64,000 nt of DNA from Ascaris suum (Eukaryota; Nematoda; Chromadorea; Rhabditida; Ascarididae), in NCBI GenBank assembly GCA_013433145.1, contig CM024172.1:248001-312000 (forward strand), read 5' to 3'. This document shows positions 1 through 13,600 of the stretch, piece after piece; position 1 is the stretch's first letter; the number at the start of each line of letters is the position of its first letter. The notes below the pieces were generated by a model that worked only from the letters and a program-made list of their open reading frames with translations, ran no database searches and was not told the DNA's origin. The translations under genes were made by a program, and so were the position numbers.

Positions 1-961
1 TGAGAATAGTGTTATATTCTCTTGCAACAAAGACGAATAGAAAAAGATATATAGAGTTAGCTGGGTATATGTTAAAGCCACATAGTCGGACGTTTTCCAG
101 CACCTATAATTCCTCATTACGGTCGATTTTAAGTTTCCCTTCATCCAATATAATCGAAATCATAAATGAGCTCTTTTTCTTACCCCGCTTAACTAACGGG
201 AATACCTTGAATTCCTTGATTTTATGAAGTCAGTCGCAATCAAACACTAATCAAACAATCGAGGAAACTTGGAGCATTTTGAAAATGTTCGTCTAAGAAC
301 TTGTTAATTTGCAATGCTGTTGAAGCTTTTATCAGCCAAGCTAAGGCCCTTTTTTTCGGATCACTCAAGTATGATCATCTCTAGCATTTTTATCGCTGAA
401 TTTCAATTTCACTAATACAAAGTGGTCTCCAGCAATCTTGCGGTAGTAAGCTTAACAATTTTTACAAAAGTAAAGTAAGAAGATGCTCTTATGTTACGCT
501 AATTTTATCTTTCAAATTTTCACCAAGCGCCTATAAATCTGACCATCTTTCTTTGTACCTTTGGGGATGTTTATGGCAGGTATGCATGGAAATGTGAGTG
601 CTGCCTTTTCGAAATCTTACAATTAGTTGGTGAATTTTTGCTTTCAGTGAAAATACTCGACATTTTTCATTCATCGATCTTGCCTTTATCACATTTCTTC
701 ACTCTCCCATTCTCATTTTCGCCTCCATCATCGCATTTACTCCAAAGTGTAATGAATGGAGCGTTTTGTTTGCTTTGAAAGTACTTCAGTTTGGATGCTT
801 TGGTAAAATTTCCTCGAAAAGCTCCCTAACAAAGTGATGTTTCAGATGTCATGTCTTCGATCTTAATCCTCTCCTAATCCACTATGACGATTTATTGTTT
901 AATGATGATATTTTTTGTCTTTTTTATGATTATTTACTAACATCGCTACCTTTTTTTCCAG

Positions 962-1003
962 ATAATGGGTTTTTCAGTAGATGATAAGATAGCTTCTCAT
1001 TAT
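962..1003 (+). CDS. Possible 42-nt upstream exon
   Basis: A strong acceptor (T-run then CCAG, ending 961) and a strong donor (GTGAGT at 1004) bracket 42 nt with only one open frame, phase 0 on both sides (IMGFSVDDKIASHY). It could belong upstream of the Ser-rich gene through a second candidate at 3240-3289. No domain supports it. Confidence 0.28.
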
Positions 1004-2308
1004 GTGAGTGAATTCACTGAACCGAGATTTTTTTTTTTACGAAGGACGGATATTCTAGAGCATTTGATTTCATTGCAGTCATGAGAGGACGTGAGGAACA
1101 TTTTCATATCCGATTAGCAAACATGAATTTTCATATCCGATTAAAAGTATAGAAAAAGTCTTGTGATAGTACGAGGACAGAGAGGGCTGCGAAATGAAGT
1201 TTTGTGGTTTTTGATGACAACGAAAGATATGGATTGAAGTTTCCGAGCCTTTGAAGGCACGAGAAATTGTCGAACAAAAAAAAAGCGTGTATTTAGAAAT
1301 TTCATGGTAGCACTTAGCTGCTGCAACTATATCCGGCTCGAATGCTTGGAGACTGCACCTGCATTTGGGATAGGTAGGAAAGAGATTTGATCCATTGAGA
1401 CTAACTCTGAATTGGAGTGCATATTCTCACTGTCGGAACATATGCGATGACGAATTAAGAAGATTTTGAAATATTTCCGCAAAAAATTCTTCGAATATCA
1501 ATATTTTCGACGATAAAACGTTTGCATAGACTCATAAAGGAACAATAGGTATGTAGAGAGCACTTCAAACACAACAATCACACTTCGAACATTCAAGGAA
1601 GAAATACCTTCGAGATGGGAAATGCCCAGGAAACAAAAATCTAGAACGCTGAAGTGCTGTCGATTTTCCACTAAATAAAGTTGTTATCGATGATTATGCT
1701 TCCTGTAGCGTCTAGTCAGCGCTAAAGTTATCGAATAAATTTGAATTTATTGCTGCCAGGTGATCAAAGTAGAGTACTTCTCTAAAATTTTTCCTCTATC
1801 GAAAATCGTTCTCCCTGCAGCAACGGTGGAAATTTCAAGGGTCGTTGCCGTTTGCTATTCACTCATTTTGGCGTTTGTATTGAAGCGTTTTTTATTTGCG
1901 GTTGAAATTTAAATGCTTCATCTTTGTCAGAAAAACACGTTCTATATGCATACGCTCATACCGTCGAACATGGTTTTATTTTTTGAGTGAGAATATGTTC
2001 GCTGAATCGACTCGTCGCGTTTCACCGAAAGCCACAACAATACACCAAACGTTCTGCTTGTGATGCGTTCAAATATGCAATTTCCTTAGCAGTCCTTAGC
2101 AGTTATTTTGCTTATGTTAATAGCGCACACAAGTTATATATGTCTGAAACACAGTTGGCTATATTGTGCGTTGATATGTGCTAATTCATCCTGTACAGAA
2201 ATTTTTCATTTTAGTTTTTGAAAATATCTGCGAATATTTCTGAAGAGCACATTTTCATGTAATCCTATGTACTGCTACAGGATTTTTCTATGATATCATA
2301 CCACCGTT

Positions 2309-2376
2309 ACGCTTCTCCTCTATCGTTGGTAGAGGAGAAGCGTTATGAATAATTCTTCACCTGTATTCATAACGCT
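2309..2376. repeat. Two overlapping inverted repeats (alternative hairpins)
   Basis: Arms 2309-2321 and 2331-2343 are perfect 13-bp complements with a 9-nt loop. The right arm overlaps the left arm of a second 12-bp stem (2339-2350 with 2365-2376), so the two hairpins are mutually exclusive. Confidence 0.85.
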
Positions 2377-3060
2377 TATGCGCTTACCTTACCTGATGCT
2401 AACTGTATTTAAGTTAATATGAGAGTATTTCTTAGGTAAGTTTTTAAGTTTTCTAGGACAGCGCAGTTGTTTAGTACCTTTCAGACAACGTTTCATATAT
2501 GGCGGGTATGTGATCACTATCAGCACAACGCAGTGAAGCGTTTTTAATCATCATTTAAAATGGAGAACGCTTCATTTAAGCAGTAAAAAAACAGTCTATG
2601 TATATATGTGCTCACACTGGCAATCAAGCGGCATGCTTTTTATGTGTCAGTGTGCTCTGTGATTCGACATACATTTGATTGAGCATCGCACCAATACGCA
2701 AGCATTAAAACCGTCCTGCAATGCCATCATTACGCTTGCGCTATATTCATATATGTAGCTTCTTTTGCAGTAATTTTGCTTTTTGTTAATAGCCTACTTC
2801 AGTTCGCAGATTTGGAGTAACGTTGGCTATAATATGCATTGAGGTGTGCTGTGTATTTTTGCGTTTTTGCCAAAAACGCGAAAGTTTATTCGATCATTTC
2901 CGCTTTAAATTTCTGGCAAGATGACATTGCACCCCTGCCTATGGCTGCAGCACTGCCTTACAATATCAGTTGTTCCCAACACTTCTTGCCTGTCGCTTAT
3001 AATGAGTTATCCTGTATATATGTATATGCAACGCTGACTCTTGTAAACTTTTGTAAACTT

Positions 3061-3062
<2 letters not shown>

Positions 3063-3148
<86 letters not shown>
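3063..3148. repeat. (AT)n dinucleotide array
   Basis: About 43 uninterrupted AT units. Tyr-Ile open frames read across it are artefacts of the repeat. Confidence 0.97.
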
Positions 3149-3150
<2 letters not shown>

Positions 3151-3239
3151 AACCATTTTCAGCTCTGAAATGCAAAAGCTAAGGCGAGCAAATTTAGTGA
3201 TCTTTAGGGACGAGCAATTTTCTCGATTTTTTTTTGCAG

Positions 3240-3289
3240 TTCAACAAATTTTCATACAGGATTTGCATGAATGGTCGGTTCAGCGGGAG
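3240..3289 (+). CDS. Possible 50-nt upstream exon
   Basis: It is preceded by TTTTTTTTTGCAG, a very good acceptor. The candidate donor is GTTCGT at 3290, which is weak. In phase 0 in / phase 2 out it would join both 962-1003 and the exon at 4011. Another frame is also open, so this remains tentative. Confidence 0.22.
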
Positions 3290-4010
3290 GTTCGTTATCC
3301 TGCATTTTATTTTATCATGGCTTTGATGTGTTTGACTGGTCGTTTGGCTTGATGGGATGGATGCAAGAAAGTATATCGTGCTAGCCTCCAGCACTGTTTT
3401 CTGCTTGCTGCAACCAACATTATTAAACCATCCTGTGGCTTCAATGTTCGAGGCAATCAAATTATGCCTCATATGCCTATGCCTGAGTTTGCATGGTTGC
3501 AGAGGTCTTCAGTTTAAAGGTCGTAGGGAGCATCCGACTAGTATTAAAACAAAATTAACCTATAGTAGGACATAGAATGACCAATAAGGAAACGATAATC
3601 ATTTATAAAGAAATGAACATTGGCAGTTTAAGCCATAAAATATCAAAAATGGCATACAATGTATCTAGCAGGTTTGTCATCGTAGCCTTTGTGATTCGCT
3701 AGTTATCTAAAGCGAGCAAATAGACGAACAAAGGCATTTAAACTCATAACACAAGATACATATATTTTGCAAAAAGTATGCGAATGTTACGCTGGACTTA
3801 CTTCTTGGATTGTAGATGTGGTAGTATGTTCCACTTTTTGCTTCCTCGGATTCGATAATAAATAATTTTTAGTAACTGAATTCGTTTCTTGGCCTCATCT
3901 TATACAGCCTTACCGCATTTGACAGTTTATCGTTCAGGTTCAATAATGGTAAAACATGGCAAAACTCTTTGTTCCATAGCAAAACTATTTGTTTATGTTG
4001 TTTTTTTTAG

Positions 4011-4648
4011 TATGCGACAGCGGTGTTCCGATAAGGGGAGCGATGGTCGGATCAAGGATTCAACCTTGGATTCGAAACTATTTAAGAAGTCAGTAAGTAT
4101 GGAATCGAGACCCACACCCTATTCGACAAGTACCGATTCCATCAAATCTTCAATTCCTGTCCGAACTCTGACAACGTCCGCTGCTTCTCTGCCAGCATTG
4201 GCTGAAAAACACTCAGGCCCGATCGCTTCAGAGGAAGCGAAACCGCCTTCGAATGCATGTAGAAAATCGTCGGTTGCCGATCCAAATAAACTACGATCAT
4301 ATCCAGTCGGTAGCAGTGATAGTACTGTCATTGAGGATAAACCAGGTGGTCCGAGTCAACCTTTGTGCAGCGGCCGGAATGAATCGAGTGGATCTAGTAC
4401 CAAACCGTCAATATCCCGACTGGAAATGATGGCAACTTCAGCCAAATCTTCGTCTATCGTCACGCATCCAAGTCGACATCCTTCGAAGCCACCCATCTCT
4501 CGAATAGGAATACCTACGGGACGAATCACTTCCAAAATGGCGGCAGCAATCGATAGCCGTAACTCACACAAAGCAGATGCAAAAACAGTGCAACCAACAA
4601 ACGATACGGCTCATACAACAAATACGAAAAAATGCAAGACTGAAAATG
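4011..4648 (+). CDS. Exon of Ser-rich coiled-coil gene (first or early exon)
   Basis: The acceptor is a T-run followed by AG at 4009-4010, and the likely donor is GTGCCA at 4649 (phase 1 exit). It encodes about 212 residues dominated by Ser, Thr, Pro, Lys and Arg, with SSIPVRT near residue 46 and SKPPISRIGIPTGR later. Codon use and residue bias are steady across the whole exon, and the open frame is much longer than chance open frames in the neighbouring DNA. Confidence 0.72.
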
Positions 4649-7600
4649 GTGCCATTTTCTTTCATTATTTGTTTTTCGTTTTTGCCTCATTGACAGAACT
4701 CTGCTGTGTGCTAATGGCTGAACTCATTTAGCATTTAGTACATGGAACTATATAGGGCTCTCCTCCTCCCCTATTCCATTCCGTGTTCTGTCTCTTCTCT
4801 TCAGAAACAAATGATATGCATATTATGAAGCATTTACGAAGGAAGTGACATTGGAACCGCTAGGATAATTCCACATTCCTTATTTCTCACCCAGTTCAGC
4901 ATCGAAATTTGAGTAAACGCAGCGATCGTAGATTAACAAAAATAAATTACTTACTACTGCAGCATAATATACCTTTTCTTGATTGCGCAAGCAACGAACT
5001 ATGTATATCTTCATTTTCTTTCTTGCGTAAATTTTGTCCTAGGCATCTGCTGTCTGTCGCGAAAATGACATAGCACATGCAATGTTTCCAAAGAAATATC
5101 TTGCAGCTAAGAAATATTCTCTTTAGCTTAGGAAGAATAAAGAAAGAAATAATAGGACCTCTAGAAAATGCACCATGGATTTGGATATGATGCGAGAAAA
5201 GTTTGCAACGAACCAGGGAATGCGTTTAATTTATTCGAGTGACCAGAATGCATTCTATACATATTTAACACTTGTCAAGGCCTCGGCGTGCTGAAGGGTG
5301 CTTACCCTAGCATTGTTGTTGAGGACTCGGTCCTAAAACATAAAATATTTTTGTGAAATATTCTCAAGTGACGAAGATTCATTGCTGGATTCACCTTTAA
5401 GAAGCGGTCGACATATTCCAAGTATGGATTTCAATGTCGGCTCGGTCCGAAAGCGTTCAAGGAACTAGGCAACATTATTTCGTCTAATTATGACAATGCT
5501 TTGTCCATTTCCTCGAGAATACAGATCCTGTCATTCCACTTCCTATAGATATACACTACGAACATAGCATCTGGTGCTTTCTGTATACATTATTTTTTCT
5601 CACTAACTCTATTGTAATTTCATCCATTCGTTACGAATATAAACTTCAACAAACATTTGAAGGTGGAGAGAGAAGTGCAGTCTTTTCGGGGGGGGGGGGG
5701 GAGGAGGGGGGGAACGGAAGAACGTTGAGCAGTTTTTTAGCTTATTGTTATCATTCTCACCTATGCGCAGCTCCAGTTTTCTAAATTATGGGCGCTTGAA
5801 GTTCTCCTCCCTTTTTTCCTTTCTCTTCTTCCTTTTTCTATTAAATCCTCTGCCTTTTCCTGTCTTCCTGCGGGATCAAATTTTTATCTAAGCATAAGAT
5901 ACTTTTTTAAACTTCGACTGATGCTTTTGTAAATTTCATCACTCCACGATGTACTGCCGAAACGATCTGGAGGAAGCGATATTTGAGAAAGAAGGGGGAG
6001 GAGGGATAATGGTTCCTTTAACCACGCTGCCTCTTTATTTCATGCGTTTTAAATGGACTCAAATGTGATTCGATTTTTTTTCTTTTGTTTTTGTGCCATA
6101 ACGACCAAAAATTGCTAAGAGGTGTGAAGACTATTCACTTTTTTGATAATTCAAGTTCCAACTTATTCTATTCCGCCAGATACTTTCACACGCATCACAC
6201 GCATTGTGCATAATTTGTTCTGCTATAGGCCAATTCACTAATTATGACTCGAAGAAGCAAAACTTTACCAAGCATAACGAGTTTTAAAATAAAGAACTAA
6301 GCATAAAAAACATTCCCCATCTCTTCAATTCATCAACCTACGATTCTCAATTCTGTAAGAACGCCGTTTATTATTTTGTCGAAGGGAAAGGTGGGAGTGA
6401 GAAGTATGTGAAATTTCGTAACTCAGTTCGTTTTCAACAAACCGCTTCTGAATACATCTTCCAAAAGGAGTCGTCAGCGACGAGAATGAATAAGAAGCAA
6501 TTGCCTTACCGATTTGTATTTTTAGATGAAACGCTGGCTAAGAAAATCATTCGGGTAGAACCAAAGAGGGCAAACAACTTGATGAAGAAGGTGGAGCGTT
6601 CTTTCATTCCTCTTATGACATCAGCGCCCAAACGTAAGATAGTCCGATCTATATGCCACCCGAAAACTTCTAAGGTAAGCGCCATTGTAAAAAATATTTG
6701 TTTCGGCACTGAGCAAGTATTGTTTTCATTTGCTTCAGCAGGAGGGGATTATATGAGTATGGACATTAGGAAGGAAGAAAACGTTCGCAAAGCTACAAGT
6801 TAGTTGAGTAGACATTTAATACGTAAGATAACAATATTAGCGGCTCAGCCGCAGCTTAAAACCTCAAGGAATGGGTGCACTAACGATATTGGCGAGAAGC
6901 AGGTTGCAGACTCATGGAGAACCAAATCGGAAATTGTGCAGAACAATATTTGCATTGTAATATTTTTCTGGCCAACTGAAATTGTTGCCAACGTCGAGGT
7001 TGGGTAAGCTGGAATATTTTATATCAGGTGATCGGCTGTTTCCTCTCTGATGATTATTTCGAAAAGCCAACAAATGGAGGAGGTCGCAGTAATTGGACGA
7101 TCGATATTTGATGGGGTAGCGGGTGGTTTCTTCAACAAAGATGAAATGAATGCACACCTCCAAGAAGATAGAGGATATGAACAAAGCAGTGGACCTAGGA
7201 AAATCGTACTATGCGACCACCAGACTGCTTTTGGAGTGCGTTTTGAAAGCTGAGCCAGCAATCAGCAAAACGCAAGTGCTTGTTGCAAATACAGGAAAGT
7301 CCGGCGGTATACCGTTGTTTTTATAAAAACACTTGCGAATAAGCTGAGTACTAGTGACGAGGAAGTCATCGCGGTCATTTTTTTAAAACGCATGCCGCAT
7401 AATGCCTCTTCAGCTTACTATTGACATGTTTGTAAAACGCTTTGGCATTTCTGCCACATATCACAGGTCTGTCATGGTTTCTAGTAGGTTTTGCGCACCG
7501 AATTCGGTAGTGCTTAGAACATTATTATTACGCTGTGACGGTCAAGATGGTTAAGCTATAAGAGATGTATTTTTTTGTCGTCAGGCGCAGAAGGTATGTT

Positions 7601-10600
7601 GGAAGTCACGTGGTCTGAGTGGTTTTTTCTTCTGCGGGCATACCTCACAGTTCAGGCACAAAGGCCAAAAAGCGGGTACAGATTTCGTCGACCTCGGATT
7701 AACCTTCAGTATATTCGTTCCAACTGTGCTGAGCTAACTTGATGTAGGCCAGTTCCCAGTTGAGTCTCTTTTCTATAGAAATGTTGCGAACAAAGGATAT
7801 ATCGTTTGCCAAAATCAAATCAAAAGCATTATCGCCACGAGTTGGGATATTGGACAGTGTTAACAAGAGGGTGTTTATGAGAAAGTTTTACAACCGGACA
7901 ACCGGGAAATTAAAATTTATGTCTTCGACTACCAGTGTTGCATGATCCGCTGTGCATAGTCGCAATTCGCGTCGAGGGATTTCTTTAAATTAAATTTCCA
8001 GCTATCACCTGTTTGATAGACTGAGGTCGTACGAAATGTTTTGTTGGCAATATTGTCAGCTTCGGGCAATCGAAACCGAAGCATCCGAGGTTTACTGGGA
8101 GGAGTGAATCAAGTGTTGAAAGAGACAGCAACGTGTTCAAGATAACAATAATATCCGGTTTGTTGCGATATAAAAGCCTCCCATTGTGGAAATTTGATGA
8201 CTGTATCATATACACTAAATAAACATGAGAAAGAAGGATGTTGGGCAGCTCTGCATGCATACTGAGGTTATTCGTTGGTACTTGCAAGACTCTACTGTGA
8301 TCAGGCAAGGGAAAACGCATTTACGTTGCCATGCTTTTGCCGATTTCAATAGAACGATGGCTCATATTAGAGGTTCGTGGAGCCTCTCCTTCCAGGTTGG
8401 CTTCGCCAGCCTTCCATTCCAACCACTTTTGTTTCCGTAGCTCGGGCCGATCTGCAAAACACTGCATGTAGATGACACAGTCAGTTATTGGATCAGTCTT
8501 TTTCTCATGCAGTTCATCGTGAGGGTGCTTCGGATAGAGGACGAATTAAAACATTCTCAAAGCGCGAAGAGTCCCTCAAATGTCTAGTACACTTCAGAGC
8601 CTCTATCATCATGGGATTTCTCGAAAACCACCTTATTGGATGGTGCTTGTTCTCCTCGTGTGGACTGTTATAGAATCCTTCATTAGGAGTGACGTTGATG
8701 TCACTTGTCAAAGGTTTTGTTAACTGTGGTATTGTCAGTCCCGACGCGGTCTTGATCAGTGTGAGCAGTGGATTCTACAACTTCGTACCTTAGTATGACC
8801 TACTGCAGCCACGTTTTCTCCTGTTCAGCCGCTAGTGGGTCGTCAGCTGGAGGAACTGGCAACTCGCTAGTTTCATCAGCTCATCTCTTTGTAGTCCCTG
8901 CTTCTATCGGACGTCGTCGTTGTGTCGCAAGCGTTTTTTTTTTTTTGCACTGCAACCTCTTCTTCAAGCAGAGTTTCATGATCGACTGAATCAGCGGCCC
9001 AACCATCCCCAGGAATTCATCCACAGACAAGCTCCATGCGATCTTCTTAGGCGTCGACTCGGAGTTACAAAGAATGAACAACGATGAACAACGAACTTTC
9101 GAAACTTCTTTGCTAAGATACGATATAACAAACCTCGCTCTGTCGTCCAATTGTCGAAGACTTTCGGCAGAAATAATGCGCGACATGATCGACTTCATTC
9201 GCAACAAAATCCAAAAACTCAACACTTATTGCTTCAGGACTGGAGCTGTTGACGTTGGGAATGCCGACGTGTTGGTTTAGCCTCACGATAATTTTAAATT
9301 CTGTACTTCAAATATATGACGAGTTTCTTACGGGTTTATTGTCCTTTTACGTAATCTTTCGTTCCATGGTGATATCTGCCACGAACATTTTCCTTGTTGA
9401 CTATCTGAGCTCTTTAAGTAATAGAAACTATATTGATCGGGAATCGCACAGCCTTTTTGAGTTAATTTAAGGAATATTTGTTTTTCAGTTTTTCTTATCA
9501 TGTAAGCGAACAACTGAAGGAAAAGGAATGCTGCAACAATTTTCGTTTATTAAATCGCCAACAAAATTCAAACGATTGGCTTCATCACTGTGAATTAGAT
9601 TAAACTTATTAGAACTCTTTTTTGAGCCGGCAGCTTAACTGAACGTTTTCAAAAGTGATCTTGATCCAGCAATTCAACTGTCAACAAGAGGATCAAGTTG
9701 CAGAACTGTTGATTTAATTGCCAAACGATTAGAAGAACAGCTACATATTGCGATTTAATTAGCAGCCTCATTCCCTTTAGTGCAAAATTTCCATTATAGA
9801 TGTATTAGAATTTTTGCATTTGTTGACTTTCTTATCTGTAAAATACGGCTGGATTGAATTTCGATGGGTTACTAGGCTGCATATCAGCAGATCTCTTAAA
9901 TTTTCTACCTAAAGAGCGACCATTTAAGAGGGTGTGCAAAAACTGCCGGAAGGTGAGACGATGTTCAGAGAAACTTATCGCTTTATTATTGATAATGTAT
10001 GCGCCCTTTCCGCAGTCTGTTTCTTTTTAATGACGAAGCACGCTTACGTCAGTCTGTATATAGACATAAGAGCTGGAAAGCGAGGAATGTGGGTAAAAAT
10101 TAAGTCAGGTTTCCTATCAAGTTTCATTATAAGGTTTGAACTAGGCAAGGTATCGTTTAAGGCACCACTGGCTGAATGTGAGTCATCTCGAGTTGAAAAT
10201 TCGCCTGCAGTTGAACTGGCTCCAATCAGTTTTGATTGGATGTCAACCAGTCCGAATCAGAGACGCTGTCTGGCAGTGAGAGCAGAAAGCGCTCCAGCAA
10301 CTCCCATCGAGGAGCCGATTATTTTAGCTGCAGATAACTTCCTGAATACAACACTGCCTAGTGATTTAACAACTTTGGCACGTGAGGACTCGAATGGCAA
10401 TATCGAGGTCACCGTCGCACGAACTACAGCTAACGAAGATTCACAGACCAGCTGTGTCTCGAATCATAATGAAGGTCTTCTCTTTTATTCTTTGCAGTTT
10501 TTGCGCATTCTTACTTATCCATGTACCTTGCTATATGTGCTTATGAGGAACAATTCCATCAATGTTTTGCAATTGTTTTATTTTCATCAGTACAACTTAA

Positions 10601-13600
10601 AATCAGTTGCGTTTACCATCTCCTTACTTGTGCTCTGTTTCATTTCTTGAATGAGTGAATTCTGACAACGGTTGGTGCGTGTAAGTGGATATTATCATAT
10701 AACCTCAAGCTTGGCCCAGTCTTAAAACATAATCTTCATACTTGCAAGAGAACACCCTTCCATGTTATATGATGCCTTTCTTCCGATGTCTCGATCCCTT
10801 CTCCTTCCATTTTAAATAGCTGGTATAATGGGGCTTCGATGAACGAATATCGCTAAAAACGGGGCACACCCTGGATTGGAAACTTGCTGTTGTTTAGCTG
10901 CTACGGTCGCTTTTTTTGCAATATCTGTGGTCCTTTTCGACCGCTTAATCTCCTAATCTCCTATGAGATTGTTGCTAAATTGACCCTTTAAAGGAGGAGC
11001 GCATGAGCCCGAGGTTCTTCGTCGAAAGTTATGTGGTATACTGAATGTTAGTTACTGTGAATCTGCAACCATAAAATGTTGTTGCAGTCACGGCCTTTGT
11101 AGTTGTAGCCCGACTTACGCGATAACTTTCATCTGTTATTTCTCTTCGAGTCTAAAATCTGAGTTTCCTGTTTCGTTCAAACTTAACGAATTTTGCGTTA
11201 TTTTTTCACACGGCTCATTCGTCGTGAAAAATACACTCGATCCAAGTTCTTTCAAAATTCTGAATGAACAGTCTGAAAAATTCATTGAGGTCCAATCCTA
11301 CCTTTCAAAAAATTCATTCAGAACTATAAGTCAATTCAAAAAGTCATTCAAACCATTCCAGCTTTTGTAGAAAGGCAGGTGAATCCTTTTTTATTCTATG
11401 TGAATAATAACTCGAACGCTTCATCGACACTGAATATCGTGGTGCCCAAGTAAAAGAAAGAATTTTTCAAAAATGGCTTCCCACATTTGAAAAACTCAGC
11501 GTCAAAAAGACTGAGCTTGTTGCATCCATTTTTTTCGATCTGTAGGATGTTTTCAAGTGCTTCTGCACTAAAAGACGGCGATTAATTTAAAAATGAGTAC
11601 CGTAATCCCCGAAAAAATTTTCTTTCTTTTCCGAACATATTTACTATCTGAGTGAATATAAATGCAACATGGTGCACCCACTTAACGATATTTTTCTTGT
11701 TACTTTTTTTGCCAGCTCCGTCGTGTGCAGTTCATTTTTCGTAGCGCCTCAATATTGGGTCGGTTTATTGGCATTTATAAGTGTCCACCTTTGCTTTCGA
11801 ACAACAATTTGAGCCAACCATTCTTTAAGAAGCGATCGTGCGACCCCATTGACAATGACCCTACAATTTGGCATATCGCCATCCTCAGTAATAATGACAG
11901 TAATCCTCAGTAATAATCTTGTGATTGCATTGACGACAGTCGTGTGACCACAGTAATACGACAGCACTGAAGAGTCATCTGAATGGTATAAATTCAAGAA
12001 CTCATCTTTTCTGGCTCCCTCTAGAACATATCGCATGTTATTTTCGACTCGTTTTGATACCTTCTGATATAACCCGATTATTTTTTGCCTCATTGAATCT
12101 GGAGCATATTATGTCTATTATATTAAGTACAGTTGATGGGGATGGAATTGCTGAAATGAAAGAATTTTGAGTGCATGCAGATCAAACGGAATAATAACTA
12201 TGCAAGCAAAGATGAGCGAGTTGATTTTTTCTTGTTTGAGCAGACAACGCGTCTTGAGGCAGAATTCGATTCTTTTGAAGGGTTATAGCGCCCAAAGCAG
12301 CGAGCACTCATTTGCGCTCCAGTGTCGCCCTAATCCTTGTCTGCCATTCTCCGATAATCTTATTGAACACATCAGTTGCCGACTTACTGCTTAAATCATT
12401 TTGCAACAACAGTGACTGGCTAGCTCTGCCTCTGCGCATTGACTATTCGTTACCTTCAGCGCTTGGATGCGTCTTCAGATCTCTTTTGACGTTTTTATCA
12501 AAAATCCAATTTTTTATTCAAATATAATTCATTTTATTCATTTATAGCTGTCGGTAATTTCCGTCAGTAAAACGGAGATAATCGGTCTCTTCTCCTTCAT
12601 CTCTTTGATGAAAGTACTCTTCCTTTGTCACCTATTGTGGTATATAGTGTGGAATTGTGAATATATGCTGTATGCCAACGAATAGCGATTACTGCATCGA
12701 GTTGTTCGTCAGCTGCGTTGCTTTCATTTTATTTAAATACAGTAGTTGAAACTGATCGTTGCTGATTATCATCTTTGTTGTGTAGGGCCTTTCTGAAGTG
12801 ACTTCTGAAAAAATTTGCCTCTACTTCTGCGATCTTAAAATTGTTTATGTGTCTTGTTTACTCATTTGTAGTTGAATATTTTATCCACCTGGAGAATTAA
12901 TTTCAAACTTTTTTCGAAGGAAAGGGAGTAGGCAAAGTAACATGTCATTTTTGCTTGACAAGTACAATAAAAGTATTTTTCCACGCCCATCTCTTCCCTT
13001 ATTTTAGAATTCTAATGTGAGAGATTAAAGTTCAGTCGACCTTTACTCTTTAAAAAAATTTCTTTCTTAAAATGATGGAGGTTCCGAAATCGCTGGTTTT
13101 AATATTATGGGCTGCGGATACAAATTACTGCAGTGGTAATTTTCAAAATCATTTTATTGATAGATTTAATCCTGTTGCTATCCACTTCTAGAGCGGCTGC
13201 TTCTTTTCCGCGAAAATACGCTCGCTCTTTAAATTTCTTGTGAATTGGACTAAATCAGTGCGACAGACGTTTGATAAAATATGAATTGGAATGAAAGCGA
13301 AAGATAATCTTGCCGCAAACATCCTCAAATTATGTCATATATTTACCGTGTGCAGTGTCACTATAAGATCGATGTTGTCGGTGAATTTTTTTATGTGTCC
13401 CTACATCTCATATTTGAAGAAACTATCTCATAGGTTAAAGCATTTTGCATAAGCGAGAGGTTCTTGAAAGAAAATATCATGGAGGACGCTGTATGGTCAT
13501 CAAAGCAATGTTTTGCTAAGCTGCAAGCTTTTTTTGAGGCAAGAGCTTATATATCGTCGTGGTAAAGGCCTTTGTTTCCTTCACGTAGTTTTTAAAATTT

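Larger units (their letters stand above)
1..4010. other. Region upstream of the Ser-rich gene; repeats only
   Basis: Apart from the two weak exon candidates I see no gene. The stretch holds a duplicated 16-mer (1101-1116 and 1128-1143), strong overlapping hairpins at 2309-2376, a diverged duplication (about 2060-2180 and 2740-2850) and an (AT)n array. Confidence 0.5.
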
